Shown: positions 18,648 through 27,656, counted from the first letter of the stretch. The stretch is 64,000 nt of DNA from Fredinandcohnia onubensis (GCF_031181385.1 NZ_JAPSKV010000001.1:372001-436000); one strand, 5' to 3'. Translations and numbers: made by a program. Notes: a model not told the origin generated them from the sequence alone.

Positions 18648-18961
18648 AGGGACAGGTCCCTCGACCCTATTCTACTATAGTGAAATTTCACTTTAATAAA
18701 ATCTGTACTAATCAGGAATTTTAATTTCAAACAAACGTTTGTTTAGTAGTCTACCTCAATAGCAGCGTGAAAATTGAATTTCAATTAAGCGTTTGTTTGG
18801 ACGTAATTTCGAGGTGTGAAAATAGGCTGTTATAGTGGAAAAAATCGACTTGAAATTATATGAAAAAAAGCTAAGGCGCAATGAATGGCTAAAACTACTC
18901 ATTGTGCCTATTTTGTGTTTTATTGGGAGTGGGGACAAGGGACATGTCCCAGCGACCCAAC
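18648..18961. repeat. Long dispersed non-coding element, copy 1 (about 310 bp)
   Basis: Starts with GGGACAGGTCCC plus TCGACCC and ends with GGGACAAGGGACATGTCCC plus AGCGACCCA. The body aligns almost without gaps to 45309-45612. Shared landmarks are CTATTCTACTATAG, CTGTACTAATCAGGAA, the palindrome AAACAAACGTTTGTTT, TAGCAGCG, AATAGGCTGTTATAGTGG and the hairpin GGCGCAATGAAT..CTCATTGTGCC (18875-18908). No open frame. Function unknown. The 3' hairpin could terminate the upstream lipoprotein transcript. Confidence 0.85.
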
Positions 18962-19010
18962 TCATGTCCTACTACTTTATTCCTATTTGTTTGGAAATTC
19001 AAGTTTCTCG

Positions 19011-19039
19011 TTGACCTCTTATATATACTTCTGTATGTT
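19011..19039 (+). promoter_or_regulatory. Sigma-A-like promoter of the secreted GHL10 gene
   Basis: TTGACC (19011-19016), 17-bp spacer, TATGTT (19034-19039). A leader of about 130 bases follows, with several AGGAGG-like stretches (19047, 19077, 19116) that do not precede good open frames. Confidence 0.5.
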
Positions 19040-19176
19040 AAAATAAGGAGGATTATTCCTAAATTTTTATACTTTTAGGAGGTTATTACCTTCACTGAAC
19101 TTATCCCATATCTACGGAGGTGGAAAATCTATTTTGCTTGACCAGTTTCTAACACAAAATTAGGGGAGTGAAAGTT

Positions 19177-22059
19177 GTGAAAATCAGAAAGTTTTTTGGG
19201 ATTTTTCTATCATTGCTACTATTGATTTCGCTATTTCCGGTTTCTTCATTTGCAGAAACAAATAATGAAGATTTGATTGAAGTTGAGGCAGCTCCATTAG
19301 ACGCGTCTATCGATCCAATGGGGCCGAAGCATAAAATCAGTTATATTGATGAAAGTGTTGAGGGAAAAGCAGATTTTATCATGCTTTATACATCTGAGTA
19401 TGCAAAAGAGATTTTAGTTAAAAAGTTCTGGGTAGCCGTACAAGTAGATGCAAACAACACGGTTACAGACGTAGTCAGTCAATCCGTAAATGGTGCGCCA
19501 CCTGTATGGGAGGACGAACAATATTTAGCAATTCCAGAAGGCGGATATGTGCTTCTAGCTCACGACGATTCATGGGCAACGAAAGACTTCCGCAAATTCT
19601 TAGCTACAAAATTTAAAATAGGCGATACCATTAAGTTGTGGAAAAACGGTAATGTTGTTCCTATTACAGAATTTATGACTGGTGATGGACTAAAGGCAAG
19701 CATTAACTTACAAAATGAGTTAATGTATACGCTTACTAAATCGCAAGCCGATATCTCTGGATCCATTCAAAACATCGAAAGTGATCAAAGCTATCAATTA
19801 CTCGTAAACGGGCAAGAGGTAGAGCTTCAGGAAGATGGTTCCTTCCAATATGTGTATGAACTAACTAAAGGAACAAATTATATCGATGTAGAAATTTACA
19901 AGAATGATATTTTACATGACTTAAAATCTTTAATTGTTTACTATCAGGACAACCCATCTATGGAGGAGAAGGAAGTATTTCTCTGGGTTGAGCAAGGACC
20001 GAACGCAAGAAGATTCCAGTCCAGCGAGGATGTCTATAACATGATCCATGAAGCGAAAGATGCTGGCGTAACCGCTGTTGTTCTAGATGTAAAAGGTGTT
20101 GAAGGTTTCGCTTCCTATCAAAAGAACGATTTAACAAATCGTCCATATGTAAGTGAAATGACAGCAGAAGGCAGAAGTGGTTCAAATCCAGATCTTGATT
20201 TATTAGAAGAATTTATCAAACATGGTCATGAGTTGGGATTAGAGGTTCATGCTTCTTTTAACGTGTTTGCGGAAGGCTCTATTGCTCATAATGAATTTGC
20301 TGTTTTAAATGACCATCCAGAGTGGGAAGAGGAAGTCTATCGTTCTGAAGATAACGGAGAAATTCTACCTTTAAGAGAAAGTACGTATGGTAAAAGTGGT
20401 GCATTAGTTACATTTGTGAACCCATCTAACCCTGAGGTTCGTGAATATCAATTAAAAACATTGGAAGAAGTAATGAAAAACTATGATGTAGATGGTGTTT
20501 TATTAGATCGTGGCAGATATGACAATTATTTTGCTGATTTTAGCGATCTTACTAGGGCTCAATTTGAAGAGTTCCTTGCTAAAAAAGGAAAAACATTAAC
20601 AAATTGGCCGGAAGATATCTTTTATTATGAAGGAAGTAACCGTGTAGATGGTCCACTTATTAATGAGTGGTATACGTTTAGATCAAGTGTCATTAATAGT
20701 TACGTAGAAGAAACAAGGGAATTAGTTGACCGCTATAATAGTAGTGAAGATCGTGATATTCAATTATCTGCGTATGTGGGTTCTTGGTATGAATCGTATT
20801 ATCTAAACGGTGTAAACTGGTCGAGCCCGACTTTTTCATATGATTCTCGATTGCAATTTCCACAAGAGAGTTTATATGATGAAGAGTATAGAAAAACAGC
20901 ATATACAGATAAATTAGATTTTCTAATGATTGGTACGTACCAAACGACAGCACAGGAAATCAATAAATATATTACATTAGGAAATATATTAACTGATGGA
21001 AAAGTACCTCTTTACTCAGGGATGGCATTGGTGAATGTGCAAGACCCAGCCCTACAAAGAGAAGTCTTCCAAGCTGGTCTTCAAAATACAAGCGGACTAA
21101 TGCTGTTTGACTATTCACAAGCGAATTTCCCTGTCATCAAAGCTTCTATTGCAGACGAGGAATACGTGAAAGATTACGTTTTAGGAATCAGTAATCCAAC
21201 CCAACCAGAAAATCCATTCGTTGGCGATTACTTAAATGTCAATCGTAATGATGATAATCTAAATGTTTACTCTGACTCGTTTGGACTTTCGACGGGAACC
21301 AATAAATGGGGAGTAGAAGCAGTAGTTGATGCAAATGGTAAAGTCGTTAAGATGGTCAATAAAAAACAAGCCATGAGCTGGAACTGGTCTGCTGTAGAAG
21401 ATAACAATAGCCTCATTCCTGAGGGTGGATTTGTCGTTTCAGCACTTGATCGTTCCGGTGCACGTGAAAAAAGAGTCCTTGTTGGTACTAATTTTGATAT
21501 TGGGGATGAAGTCCGTTCCGCGTTATTAAAAGGGTTCTTAGACTATGAAGGCAAAACCTTCTCAACTGTTGGTTTTGAATATCAAGGAAAGGTACAAGTG
21601 GTCGGACCTGGAGAAGCAGAGATACATGTGAATGGTTCACCAGTAACACTACAATCAAATGGTGAATTCACTGCACAGATTGCGCTTCAGCCTGGTGAAA
21701 ACCAAATTGAAATTGTCGTGACTGTCGATGGTTTTAAGACGCTCGAACAAACTGTAACCGTTATTGGTGAAGAACTTACATTTGATCAAGTGATCGAGTT
21801 TGTTGAAAATGCAGCTTTCACGAATAAAGGTATCCAACAAGCGGTACTGTCTCAATTAGCAAGTGCACAAAAGGATTTTGCTTCAGCAGAAGAGCTTACA
21901 GAGGCCGGCTCAGTTGAGGAAGCTGAGGAAGTAAAAGCCAATGGTAATCAAAAACTAGATGAACTTCAGTTATTTGTACAAAAACATACAGGCAAACATA
22001 TTCCAGCTGAATTGGCTGAACAATTAGTTTCATATATTAAAAATTTAATAGAATCCTAA
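19177..22059 (+). CDS. Secreted GHL10-type glycoside hydrolase (alpha-amylase-like fold)
   Basis: 960 residues. Signal peptide at 1-27 (KIRKFFGIF..PVSSFA). The centre (about 265-690) is a GHL10/DUF187-type TIM barrel: VFLWVEQG, AVVLDVKG, EVHASFNVFAEGS and VDGVLLDRGRYDN with candidate acidic residues. Similar beta-rich domains precede and follow the barrel (about 50-170 and 690-800). A cadherin/Ig-like module and a helical tail close the protein. The barrel is clearly related to the cytosolic protein at 31764-32945: both have a DGV.LDR.RY motif and NWP.DI further on. I chose the GTG at 19177 because AGGGGAG is 9 bases before it; a GTG three codons earlier abuts that site. Substrate unknown. 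Confidence 0.82.
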   Translation: MKIRKFFGIFLSLLLLISLFPVSSFAETNNEDLIEVEAAPLDASIDPMGPKHKISYIDESVEGKADFIMLYTSEYAKEILVKKFWVAVQVDANNTVTDVVSQSVNGAPPVWEDEQYLAIPEGGYVLLAHDDSWATKDFRKFLATKFKIGDTIKLWKNGNVVPITEFMTGDGLKASINLQNELMYTLTKSQADISGSIQNIESDQSYQLLVNGQEVELQEDGSFQYVYELTKGTNYIDVEIYKNDILHDLKSLIVYYQDNPSMEEKEVFLWVEQGPNARRFQSSEDVYNMIHEAKDAGVTAVVLDVKGVEGFASYQKNDLTNRPYVSEMTAEGRSGSNPDLDLLEEFIKHGHELGLEVHASFNVFAEGSIAHNEFAVLNDHPEWEEEVYRSEDNGEILPLRESTYGKSGALVTFVNPSNPEVREYQLKTLEEVMKNYDVDGVLLDRGRYDNYFADFSDLTRAQFEEFLAKKGKTLTNWPEDIFYYEGSNRVDGPLINEWYTFRSSVINSYVEETRELVDRYNSSEDRDIQLSAYVGSWYESYYLNGVNWSSPTFSYDSRLQFPQESLYDEEYRKTAYTDKLDFLMIGTYQTTAQEINKYITLGNILTDGKVPLYSGMALVNVQDPALQREVFQAGLQNTSGLMLFDYSQANFPVIKASIADEEYVKDYVLGISNPTQPENPFVGDYLNVNRNDDNLNVYSDSFGLSTGTNKWGVEAVVDANGKVVKMVNKKQAMSWNWSAVEDNNSLIPEGGFVVSALDRSGAREKRVLVGTNFDIGDEVRSALLKGFLDYEGKTFSTVGFEYQGKVQVVGPGEAEIHVNGSPVTLQSNGEFTAQIALQPGENQIEIVVTVDGFKTLEQTVTVIGEELTFDQVIEFVENAAFTNKGIQQAVLSQLASAQKDFASAEELTEAGSVEEAEEVKANGNQKLDELQLFVQKHTGKHIPAELAEQLVSYIKNLIES

Positions 22060-22061
22060 GT

Positions 22062-22090
22062 GGGATGGAGGAACCTGTCCCGTGACCCAC
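22062..22090. repeat. REP-like unit
   Basis: GTGGGATGGAGGAACCTGTCCC then GTGACCCAC, between the GHL10 stop and its terminator. Confidence 0.65.
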
Positions 22091-22093
22091 AAA

Positions 22094-22122
22094 AAGGCTG
22101 CCATGTTGATCATGGCAGCCTT
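22094..22122. terminator. Bidirectional terminator between convergent genes
   Basis: Perfect 12-bp stem AAGGCTGCCATG / CATGGCAGCCTT with a short loop. T-rich on the plus side; TTTTTGTG on the minus side. Confidence 0.88.
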
Positions 22123-22130
22123 ACTTTCTT

Positions 22131-23201
22131 TTATTTTTCCGGAACAAAGTAAATTACAGATGGACCTGATGCGCCACCTGGGAGACTTGTTACAAAGTCA
22201 TATTGATTCCCGTTAGCTCCAATGTTTTCGGATGCAAATTTCCATGCATTTACATAGCTTAGGAATCCGGTTGTGTTAAGGTGACCATTCCATTGCATCA
22301 CAAAATGGCCGAATCCACCTGCTGGGTTATCATAGATGGAAAGTTGCAGTGGTTGATGTAAACTATTATTCACTCTAACGTCTAAATCATATAAAACCCC
22401 ATAGTTTCCATTGTTAATCACTGGTTTATTTCCATCGACTACACTAACACCTTCTTCATACTCTCCCGGTAATTTATCACTCCATTGACCATACGCAGCA
22501 GAAGAAAGGCGAATATAAGCATTTCCTAATGCCGTATCATACGTAAGAGTACCTTCACGATCAAAATGTGGAAAGCTTCCGCGAACATGTGAGTCAGGAG
22601 GTAAGATGTTAACAGAAAGCGGGTCAGCTGGACGTTCTACATAGTTAAGAGTCGTTGCAGTGACCGTGGCTGGTTGATGACCGTGTTTCGTATAAACATC
22701 ATACTGGGCAATCCCACTTACCGTTTCTCCATTGGGTGCATTTGTTTCCAAGTAATAGCTCTCACCAGGCTGTAGGGTTTGAATGTATTTTTTCTCAGCC
22801 TTTTCTTCTAGGAATTGTACTAATGCTTCTTTTCCAGCTACGTCAGGATAAATACTGACTGAAGCTCCAACGCCTTTAGAAAACAACATTACTGGTTCCT
22901 CTGACGTATTTGTTAGGGCTAGGCTGACGTTTCGAGTCTCTCCACTCGTATTTTGATGATGCCAAAATACACGGAATTCTCCTGTAGCGGAGTCCCGATA
23001 AAACGCACCACTGTCGGAATATGTTTCTGGAGAATCACTCAGAATCAGCTTTCCTCCTGTTTGTTTTAATTCTGGCTTTTCTAGATGAACCGCGGGCTTA
23101 AGTGTTTCGATGGGTACATAATTTTCATTGGCAAATGTCTGGGATGGCAGAAGAAATGCCAATAGAACAGTACCTAAGGCTAAAGCAGACTTCATTTTCA
23201 T
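22131..23201 (-). CDS. Secreted protein of unknown function
   Basis: 356 residues with a clear signal peptide (KSALALGTVLLAFLLPSQTFA, residues 4-24). The mature part is beta-rich with no membrane segment. Landmarks are FRVFWHHQNTSGETRNVSLALTN (family unknown to me), ERPADPLSVNILPPDSHVRG and a glycine-rich C-terminus. The start ATG at 23201 has AGGAGGAAAAG upstream. It is divergent from the amino-sugar cluster and convergent with the secreted GHL10 gene. A role with surface glycans is only guessed from position. Confidence 0.75.
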   Translation of the reverse strand: MKMKSALALGTVLLAFLLPSQTFANENYVPIETLKPAVHLEKPELKQTGGKLILSDSPETYSDSGAFYRDSATGEFRVFWHHQNTSGETRNVSLALTNTSEEPVMLFSKGVGASVSIYPDVAGKEALVQFLEEKAEKKYIQTLQPGESYYLETNAPNGETVSGIAQYDVYTKHGHQPATVTATTLNYVERPADPLSVNILPPDSHVRGSFPHFDREGTLTYDTALGNAYIRLSSAAYGQWSDKLPGEYEEGVSVVDGNKPVINNGNYGVLYDLDVRVNNSLHQPLQLSIYDNPAGGFGHFVMQWNGHLNTTGFLSYVNAWKFASENIGANGNQYDFVTSLPGGASGPSVIYFVPEK

Positions 23202-23541
23202 TTTCTTTTCCTCCTCTATTATTTTATTGAAAACCCAATAATGGCTGCCAAATCATCTAAGGAGGTTGATAGGGTATTCAATGATTAAGTAGATTCGAGA
23301 ATAGATGGATTTATCCTTCTTATTTTAATAAAATGGGGAAAAAGTCCCCCCCTTTTTTTTCGAATAATAAGTGATGTTAAGGCAACTTGTACATGTAAAT
23401 AAATGGTGGGACAAGGGACCTGTCCCCTTGACCCAGCGGGGAGAATTTTGTATTCTTGAGTTGGAGGATATATTCTCTTTTATTTGAAATGGAGGAATAT
23501 TTCTTCAAACTATTTTAGCAGTAAAAAAGGAGATTTTTATA
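23202..23541. other. Gene-free stretch upstream of the amino-sugar cluster
   Basis: Holds a short hairpin GGGGA..TCCCC followed by CCCTTTTTTTT (23335-23361), possibly an attenuator or a stray terminator. A REP-like unit lies at 23405-23437 and two AGGAGG-like stretches near 23463 and 23490. The RpiR gene has its own AAAAAGGAG at 23526. Confidence 0.5.
23405..23437. repeat. REP-like unit (GGGACCTGTCCC orientation)
   Basis: GGTGGGACAAGGGACCTGTCC, then CCTTGACCCAG. Confidence 0.75.
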
Positions 23542-24399
23542 ATGCCAAAGACAGAGAACGTAAACCCTCTTTTAATTATTACATCTGTATATAACTCGCT
23601 TACGAAAACAGAACAAAAGGTAGCGGATTATATTATGGAAAACCACAAGGAAGCTGTCTATTCTTCTGTTACCGATTTAGCGGAAGTGGTAGGGGTTGGA
23701 GAAACGACTGTTTTGCGCTTTTGTAGAAAACTAGGATACCGTGGATTTCAAGAATTTAAATTGTCTGTCGCTCAAAACCTGATGGAAGTTGATGAACAAG
23801 TATATGGAAAGATTGAGGAAAATGATCCCTTTGATGTAATCGCCAAAAAGATAGCAAATCAAAATGTAAGTGCTTTAAATGATACTGTTGCACTTCTACA
23901 AGATCAGACAATCCAGACGGCAATTGAAAAGATTAATAGTGCCAAAAAGATCTATTTCTTCGGGGTGGGTTCTTCTGGTTTCACAGCCTTAGATGGCAAA
24001 CATCGATTTATGAGGCTGGGCTATGATACAGAACATGTTTCCGATTCACACATCATGTCAATGACTGCTTCGTTATTAGGAGAAGAGGATTTAATTATTG
24101 CTTTATCTTCATCAGGAAGCACAAAGGACGTCGTCGATGCGATAGAAATTGCAAAGAAGAATCATGCCTTTATCATCTGTATTACAAACCAGGCGAGATC
24201 ACCGATTACAAAATATGCGGATTTAATTCTACTAGCTGCAAGCAAGGAATCCCCATTTGAGGGTGGAATTTTCTCTTCCAAGATTGCTCAGCTTTTACTA
24301 TTAGATGTTCTCGCGACTAATGCAGCTATTAAGAATAAAGAACAGGCATTTAGAGCGATAAAGAGTACAGCGGAATCGGTCCTTGATAAATTGTACTAA
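23542..24399 (+). CDS. MurR/RpiR-family transcriptional regulator
   Basis: 285 residues. N-terminal HTH_6 domain (about 1-75: TEQKVADYIMEN, VGVGETTVLRFCRKLGYRG). The C-terminal SIS domain (about 115-255: KIYFFGVGSSG, IALSSSGSTKDVVDA) binds phosphosugars. Such regulators control amino-sugar and muropeptide pathways, for example MurR. As first gene of the cluster, and with NanE and a ROK kinase downstream, its effector is most likely ManNAc-6-P, GlcNAc-6-P or a related sugar phosphate (inference). A nearby inverted repeat at 25101-25122 is a candidate target. Confidence 0.92.
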   Translation: MPKTENVNPLLIITSVYNSLTKTEQKVADYIMENHKEAVYSSVTDLAEVVGVGETTVLRFCRKLGYRGFQEFKLSVAQNLMEVDEQVYGKIEENDPFDVIAKKIANQNVSALNDTVALLQDQTIQTAIEKINSAKKIYFFGVGSSGFTALDGKHRFMRLGYDTEHVSDSHIMSMTASLLGEEDLIIALSSSGSTKDVVDAIEIAKKNHAFIICITNQARSPITKYADLILLAASKESPFEGGIFSSKIAQLLLLDVLATNAAIKNKEQAFRAIKSTAESVLDKLY

Positions 24400-24426
24400 C
24401 TCAACGAATAGAAAAAGGTGAAAATC

Positions 24427-25023
24427 ATGGTTTCTTCAAATAACAAGCTATTTGAGGTTCTCGAATATATAGTGGATTTGGTTCTATTAAACTTTCTATT
24501 TATTATATGTTCACTTCCTCTCGTAACTGTATACCCTGCCTTTGTTGCATTGGTGGGGGCGATTAAATCTACATCAGAAGAGGAGCCGCTACCTGCATGG
24601 AAAATGTTTTTTAAGCTATTTATTCAGTATTTAAAAAAAGGGATGAAAATCTGGTTCGTTCTTCTTATTGTTTCAATCGTCATCATAGGAGACATTTTTG
24701 CCTCCTTTTATTTACCAAATGAGTTACAGAATTTTCTGCTTCCGTTTAATATCATTATGATTCTTTTATTTTTCGGGGTATTAAGCTATCTTACAAAACT
24801 GTTTATCTTGGGTGAATATCGTTTTAAACCATTAGTGATTCAGAGTTTTGTACTATTCTTTAGGAAACCATTTAAGCCTTTACTCATCGTCATGATCAAT
24901 ACAATGATTGTGATTCTATCAGTCTACTTGAGATTTGTTCCTTTTTTAATTTCCTTCAGCCTTCTTGCGTTTACGTACTATTTTGTCATGATGGCAAGAG
25001 ATTATGACGCGGAGAATAGTTAG
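24427..25023 (+). CDS. YesL-like DUF624 membrane protein
   Basis: 198 residues with four to five hydrophobic helices and the DUF624 pattern near the N-terminus (LFEVLEYIVDLVLLNFLFI). These proteins accompany CUT1 sugar ABC transporters in Bacilli, as yesL does in B. subtilis. Their precise role is not known. The ATG at 24427 is used because AAAGGTG sits just upstream; the GTG at 24418 is part of that site. Confidence 0.82.
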   Translation: MVSSNNKLFEVLEYIVDLVLLNFLFIICSLPLVTVYPAFVALVGAIKSTSEEEPLPAWKMFFKLFIQYLKKGMKIWFVLLIVSIVIIGDIFASFYLPNELQNFLLPFNIIMILLFFGVLSYLTKLFILGEYRFKPLVIQSFVLFFRKPFKPLLIVMINTMIVILSVYLRFVPFLISFSLLAFTYYFVMMARDYDAENS

Positions 25024-25100
25024 ATTAAAATAAAAAATGGAGATTTTTTTATTTTTTAATAAAAAAGGTGGATTTAATCTCCAAAAGGTGTTACATTTCT

Positions 25101-25135
25101 AATAGAGAGAAAATTCTCTATTGAAAGCGTTTAAT
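25101..25135 (+). promoter_or_regulatory. Inverted repeat and cre-like site before the binding-protein gene
   Basis: AATAGAGA..TCTCTATT (25101-25122) is a perfect 8-bp inverted repeat with a 6-bp spacer, a candidate RpiR-type operator. Overlapping its end, TGAAAGCGTTTAAT (25122-25135) matches 12 of 14 positions of the CcpA consensus TGWAANCGNTNWCA. Together they suggest inducer and catabolite control of the transporter genes. Confidence 0.5.
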
Positions 25136-25228
25136 CAAAAAAGGGTTTTGAAGTCTAGTAGGGGGTACACAAAGAGAATTACTATTAGAGATCAAAATTC
25201 AAAAAAATCCAAATGAGGTGGGGAAAAA

Positions 25229-26515
25229 ATGAGTAGATTCAAAAAAGTACTATCCGTAGCAATGGTGTTTTTACTTGTTTTAGGTGTCTTAGCTGCATGT
25301 AGTTCTGAAGATTCAGGCACAAAGGATTCAGGCTCAGATAAAGCAAAAGGCGGGGACGAAGAGACAACAGTTGAATTTTGGACAATTTCGCTTCAACCAA
25401 CATTTAATGATTATTTCAATGATCTTATTGCGAAATATGAAGAAGAAAATCCAAATGTAAAAATCGATTGGAAGGACTTCCCTTATGATGCAGTACAGAA
25501 CAAATTATTAACTAGTATTGCAAGTAAGAAAGCTCCTGACGTAGTTAACTTAAATACAGTTATGGCTCACCAAATGGCGTCAAAAGGTGCCTTAGTAGAT
25601 TTCAATCAGACGTTAACCGATGAGCAAAAGGGTATTTACTTTGAAGGAATCTATGATTCTACTGTCCAAGGTGATGGTGCATATGCACTTCCATGGTATA
25701 CAGGTATTCCGGTTCTTTATATCAATAAGTCATTAGCGGAAAAAGCAGGTTTGGATCTAAATAATCCACCACAAACAAAAGAAGAGCTAGCAGCATGGGG
25801 TAAGCAAGTTGCAGACAAAACAGATTCTTTTGGATACGTATTCACAATGGAAACTCGCTCAATCCTTGAAGAAGGTTTCAAAATTGTAGAAGGCGATAAA
25901 GCAATCTTCAATAACGATGAAGTAAAAGATTATATCCAAGGCAATATCGATTTAATCGAAGCTGGGGTTATTCCAAAGGATATTCCGAACTTTAGTAAGC
26001 AGGTTGAGCTTTTTGGTAGTGAACAAGTAGGGATGATTATCTCAAGTTCTTCATTTATTAACCAATTAAAAACAGCTTCACCAGATGTATATGAAAATAC
26101 AATCGCGGTTCCAGCACCAGTAGGAAAAGCGGGCATTCGTTTTACAAACACGATGAATCTAGTTGTTCCTAAAGAATCTAAGAATGTAGATGCTGCAGCA
26201 GCATTTGCACATTATGTAACAAATGATGCGAATCAATTAGCATTCTCTAAAGTAGCAAACACACTTCCATCTACTAAAGAAGCTGCGAAGGATGAACACT
26301 TCTATAAAAATGATGGAACATTAGAAGGACAAGCGTTAACTGCATCTGTTGAAAGCTTAGACAAAGCAACAGATTTCTACCTTGGTGTTGAAAACGCAGG
26401 CGATGTAGACAGCGCAATCAATAAACATCTACAAAATATCTACATCAATGATCAAGACCTTGATGCAGAGCTTGAAGCAGCTGAGAAAGAAGTTAATGAT
26501 ATTTTAGCTCGTTAA
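25229..26515 (+). CDS. Sugar ABC transporter substrate-binding lipoprotein (CUT1 type)
   Basis: 428 residues. Lipobox LAAC with Cys24, an S/D/G/K linker, then the SBP_bac_1 fold (TVEFWTISLQPTFNDYF, KAPDVVNLNT, ALPWYTGIPVLYIN). It captures an oligosaccharide outside the membrane and hands it to the two permeases downstream. The 240-bp gap after it carries a stem-loop, as often seen where the binding protein must be made in excess. The ligand is probably an amino-sugar oligosaccharide, judged from the enzymes of the cluster. Confidence 0.93.
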   Translation: MSRFKKVLSVAMVFLLVLGVLAACSSEDSGTKDSGSDKAKGGDEETTVEFWTISLQPTFNDYFNDLIAKYEEENPNVKIDWKDFPYDAVQNKLLTSIASKKAPDVVNLNTVMAHQMASKGALVDFNQTLTDEQKGIYFEGIYDSTVQGDGAYALPWYTGIPVLYINKSLAEKAGLDLNNPPQTKEELAAWGKQVADKTDSFGYVFTMETRSILEEGFKIVEGDKAIFNNDEVKDYIQGNIDLIEAGVIPKDIPNFSKQVELFGSEQVGMIISSSSFINQLKTASPDVYENTIAVPAPVGKAGIRFTNTMNLVVPKESKNVDAAAAFAHYVTNDANQLAFSKVANTLPSTKEAAKDEHFYKNDGTLEGQALTASVESLDKATDFYLGVENAGDVDSAINKHLQNIYINDQDLDAELEAAEKEVNDILAR

Positions 26516-26528
26516 TATATGAAAATTG

Positions 26529-26554
26529 AATGGGCAGATGAACTTCTGCCCATT
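26529..26554 (+). terminator. Intra-operon stem-loop after the binding-protein gene
   Basis: Perfect 10-bp stem AATGGGCAGA / TCTGCCCATT with a 6-base loop. Followed by CCTTTTATCC, so partial termination or mRNA 3'-end stabilisation is likely. The rest of the gap to 26755 shows no gene. Confidence 0.75.
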
Positions 26555-26755
26555 TCCTTTTATCCAGCGGAAACGGAATAAAAGGAAATCCTTTGGCGGT
26601 GCCACAGATTTTATAAGGAAATTTTTTAGAAAGTAGTTCCAAAGACGAAGGCTAAATGCTCCACTTCCTGTGGAAACGTCTTGTGACTCACATCATGTGG
26701 ACTTACTAATCTGAGCAATACGCCAAGGTTTTAGAAGATTAGGAGGGAATAACCT

Positions 26756-27655
26756 ATGGGAAAGAAAAGAGCCCACAGTTATAGCAGATTCAACGAGGTA
26801 CAAACTGCATGGCTTTTTATGGCGCCAGGGTTGATATTACTTGCTCTATTCACCTTTTGGCCGATTATTTTCAGTCTTCCTTTGGCATTTACGAACTATT
26901 CGGTTATAGGAGAAACATCGTTCGTAGGACTGGACAACTTTAAACGTGCATTTTCTGACGTTGATTTTATTGCTTCGCTTAAAAACTCTCTACTTTATAT
27001 GATTATTGTGCCTTTTATCCAAATTATCTCCATCTTAATGGCTATTCTAGTAAATCGAAAAATGGTAGGAATTAAGTTTTTCAGAACAGCTTATTATATT
27101 CCAGTTGTTACATCAATGGTTGCTGTTGCCATTATCTGGGGTTGGTTGATGAGTTCAAACGGAGTTCTCAACTATCTCTTAATGTCAATTGGAATATTAG
27201 ATGAAAAAGTGAATTGGTTATCGGATAAAGATACCGCTCTATGGGCCCTTATGTTTATCACCTTATGGAAGGGCTTAGGTTATTATATGATGATTTATCT
27301 TGCTGGCCTACAAGCAGTCCCAACCGATTGTATTGAGGCAGCAAGAATCGATGGCGCTAGTAACTGGCAAATCATTAGTAAGATTACTATTCCGTTATTA
27401 AAGCCATATGTATTTTTATGTACGTTAGTTTCCTTAATGGCAGCGATTCGAGTGTTTGATGAGGTATTCGTATTAACGTCTGGTGGACCAGGTAATGCAA
27501 CTTTAACAAGTAGTGTCTATATCTACCAGCAGGGATTCGAACAATTTGAGTTTGGCTATTCATCTGCACTAGGATTAGTGGTAAGTTTCATTATCATGTT
27601 CTTCAGTATTTTCGTCTTCCTGTTTAACAAGAAGGGTGGTGTAAATCCATATTAA
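26756..27655 (+). CDS. Sugar ABC transporter permease (MalF-like)
   Basis: 299 residues, six transmembrane helices. The EAA loop reads IEAARIDGASNWQIISKITIP near residues 190-215, and the C-terminus has TSGGPGNAT, typical of CUT1 permeases. Start ATG at 26756 with TTAGGAGGG upstream. It pairs with the next gene, whose start is 1 base after the stop. No ATPase gene is in the cluster, so a shared MsmX-type ATPase must energise it (inference from Bacillus CUT1 systems). Confidence 0.94.
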   Translation: MGKKRAHSYSRFNEVQTAWLFMAPGLILLALFTFWPIIFSLPLAFTNYSVIGETSFVGLDNFKRAFSDVDFIASLKNSLLYMIIVPFIQIISILMAILVNRKMVGIKFFRTAYYIPVVTSMVAVAIIWGWLMSSNGVLNYLLMSIGILDEKVNWLSDKDTALWALMFITLWKGLGYYMMIYLAGLQAVPTDCIEAARIDGASNWQIISKITIPLLKPYVFLCTLVSLMAAIRVFDEVFVLTSGGPGNATLTSSVYIYQQGFEQFEFGYSSALGLVVSFIIMFFSIFVFLFNKKGGVNPY

Positions 27656-27656
27656 T

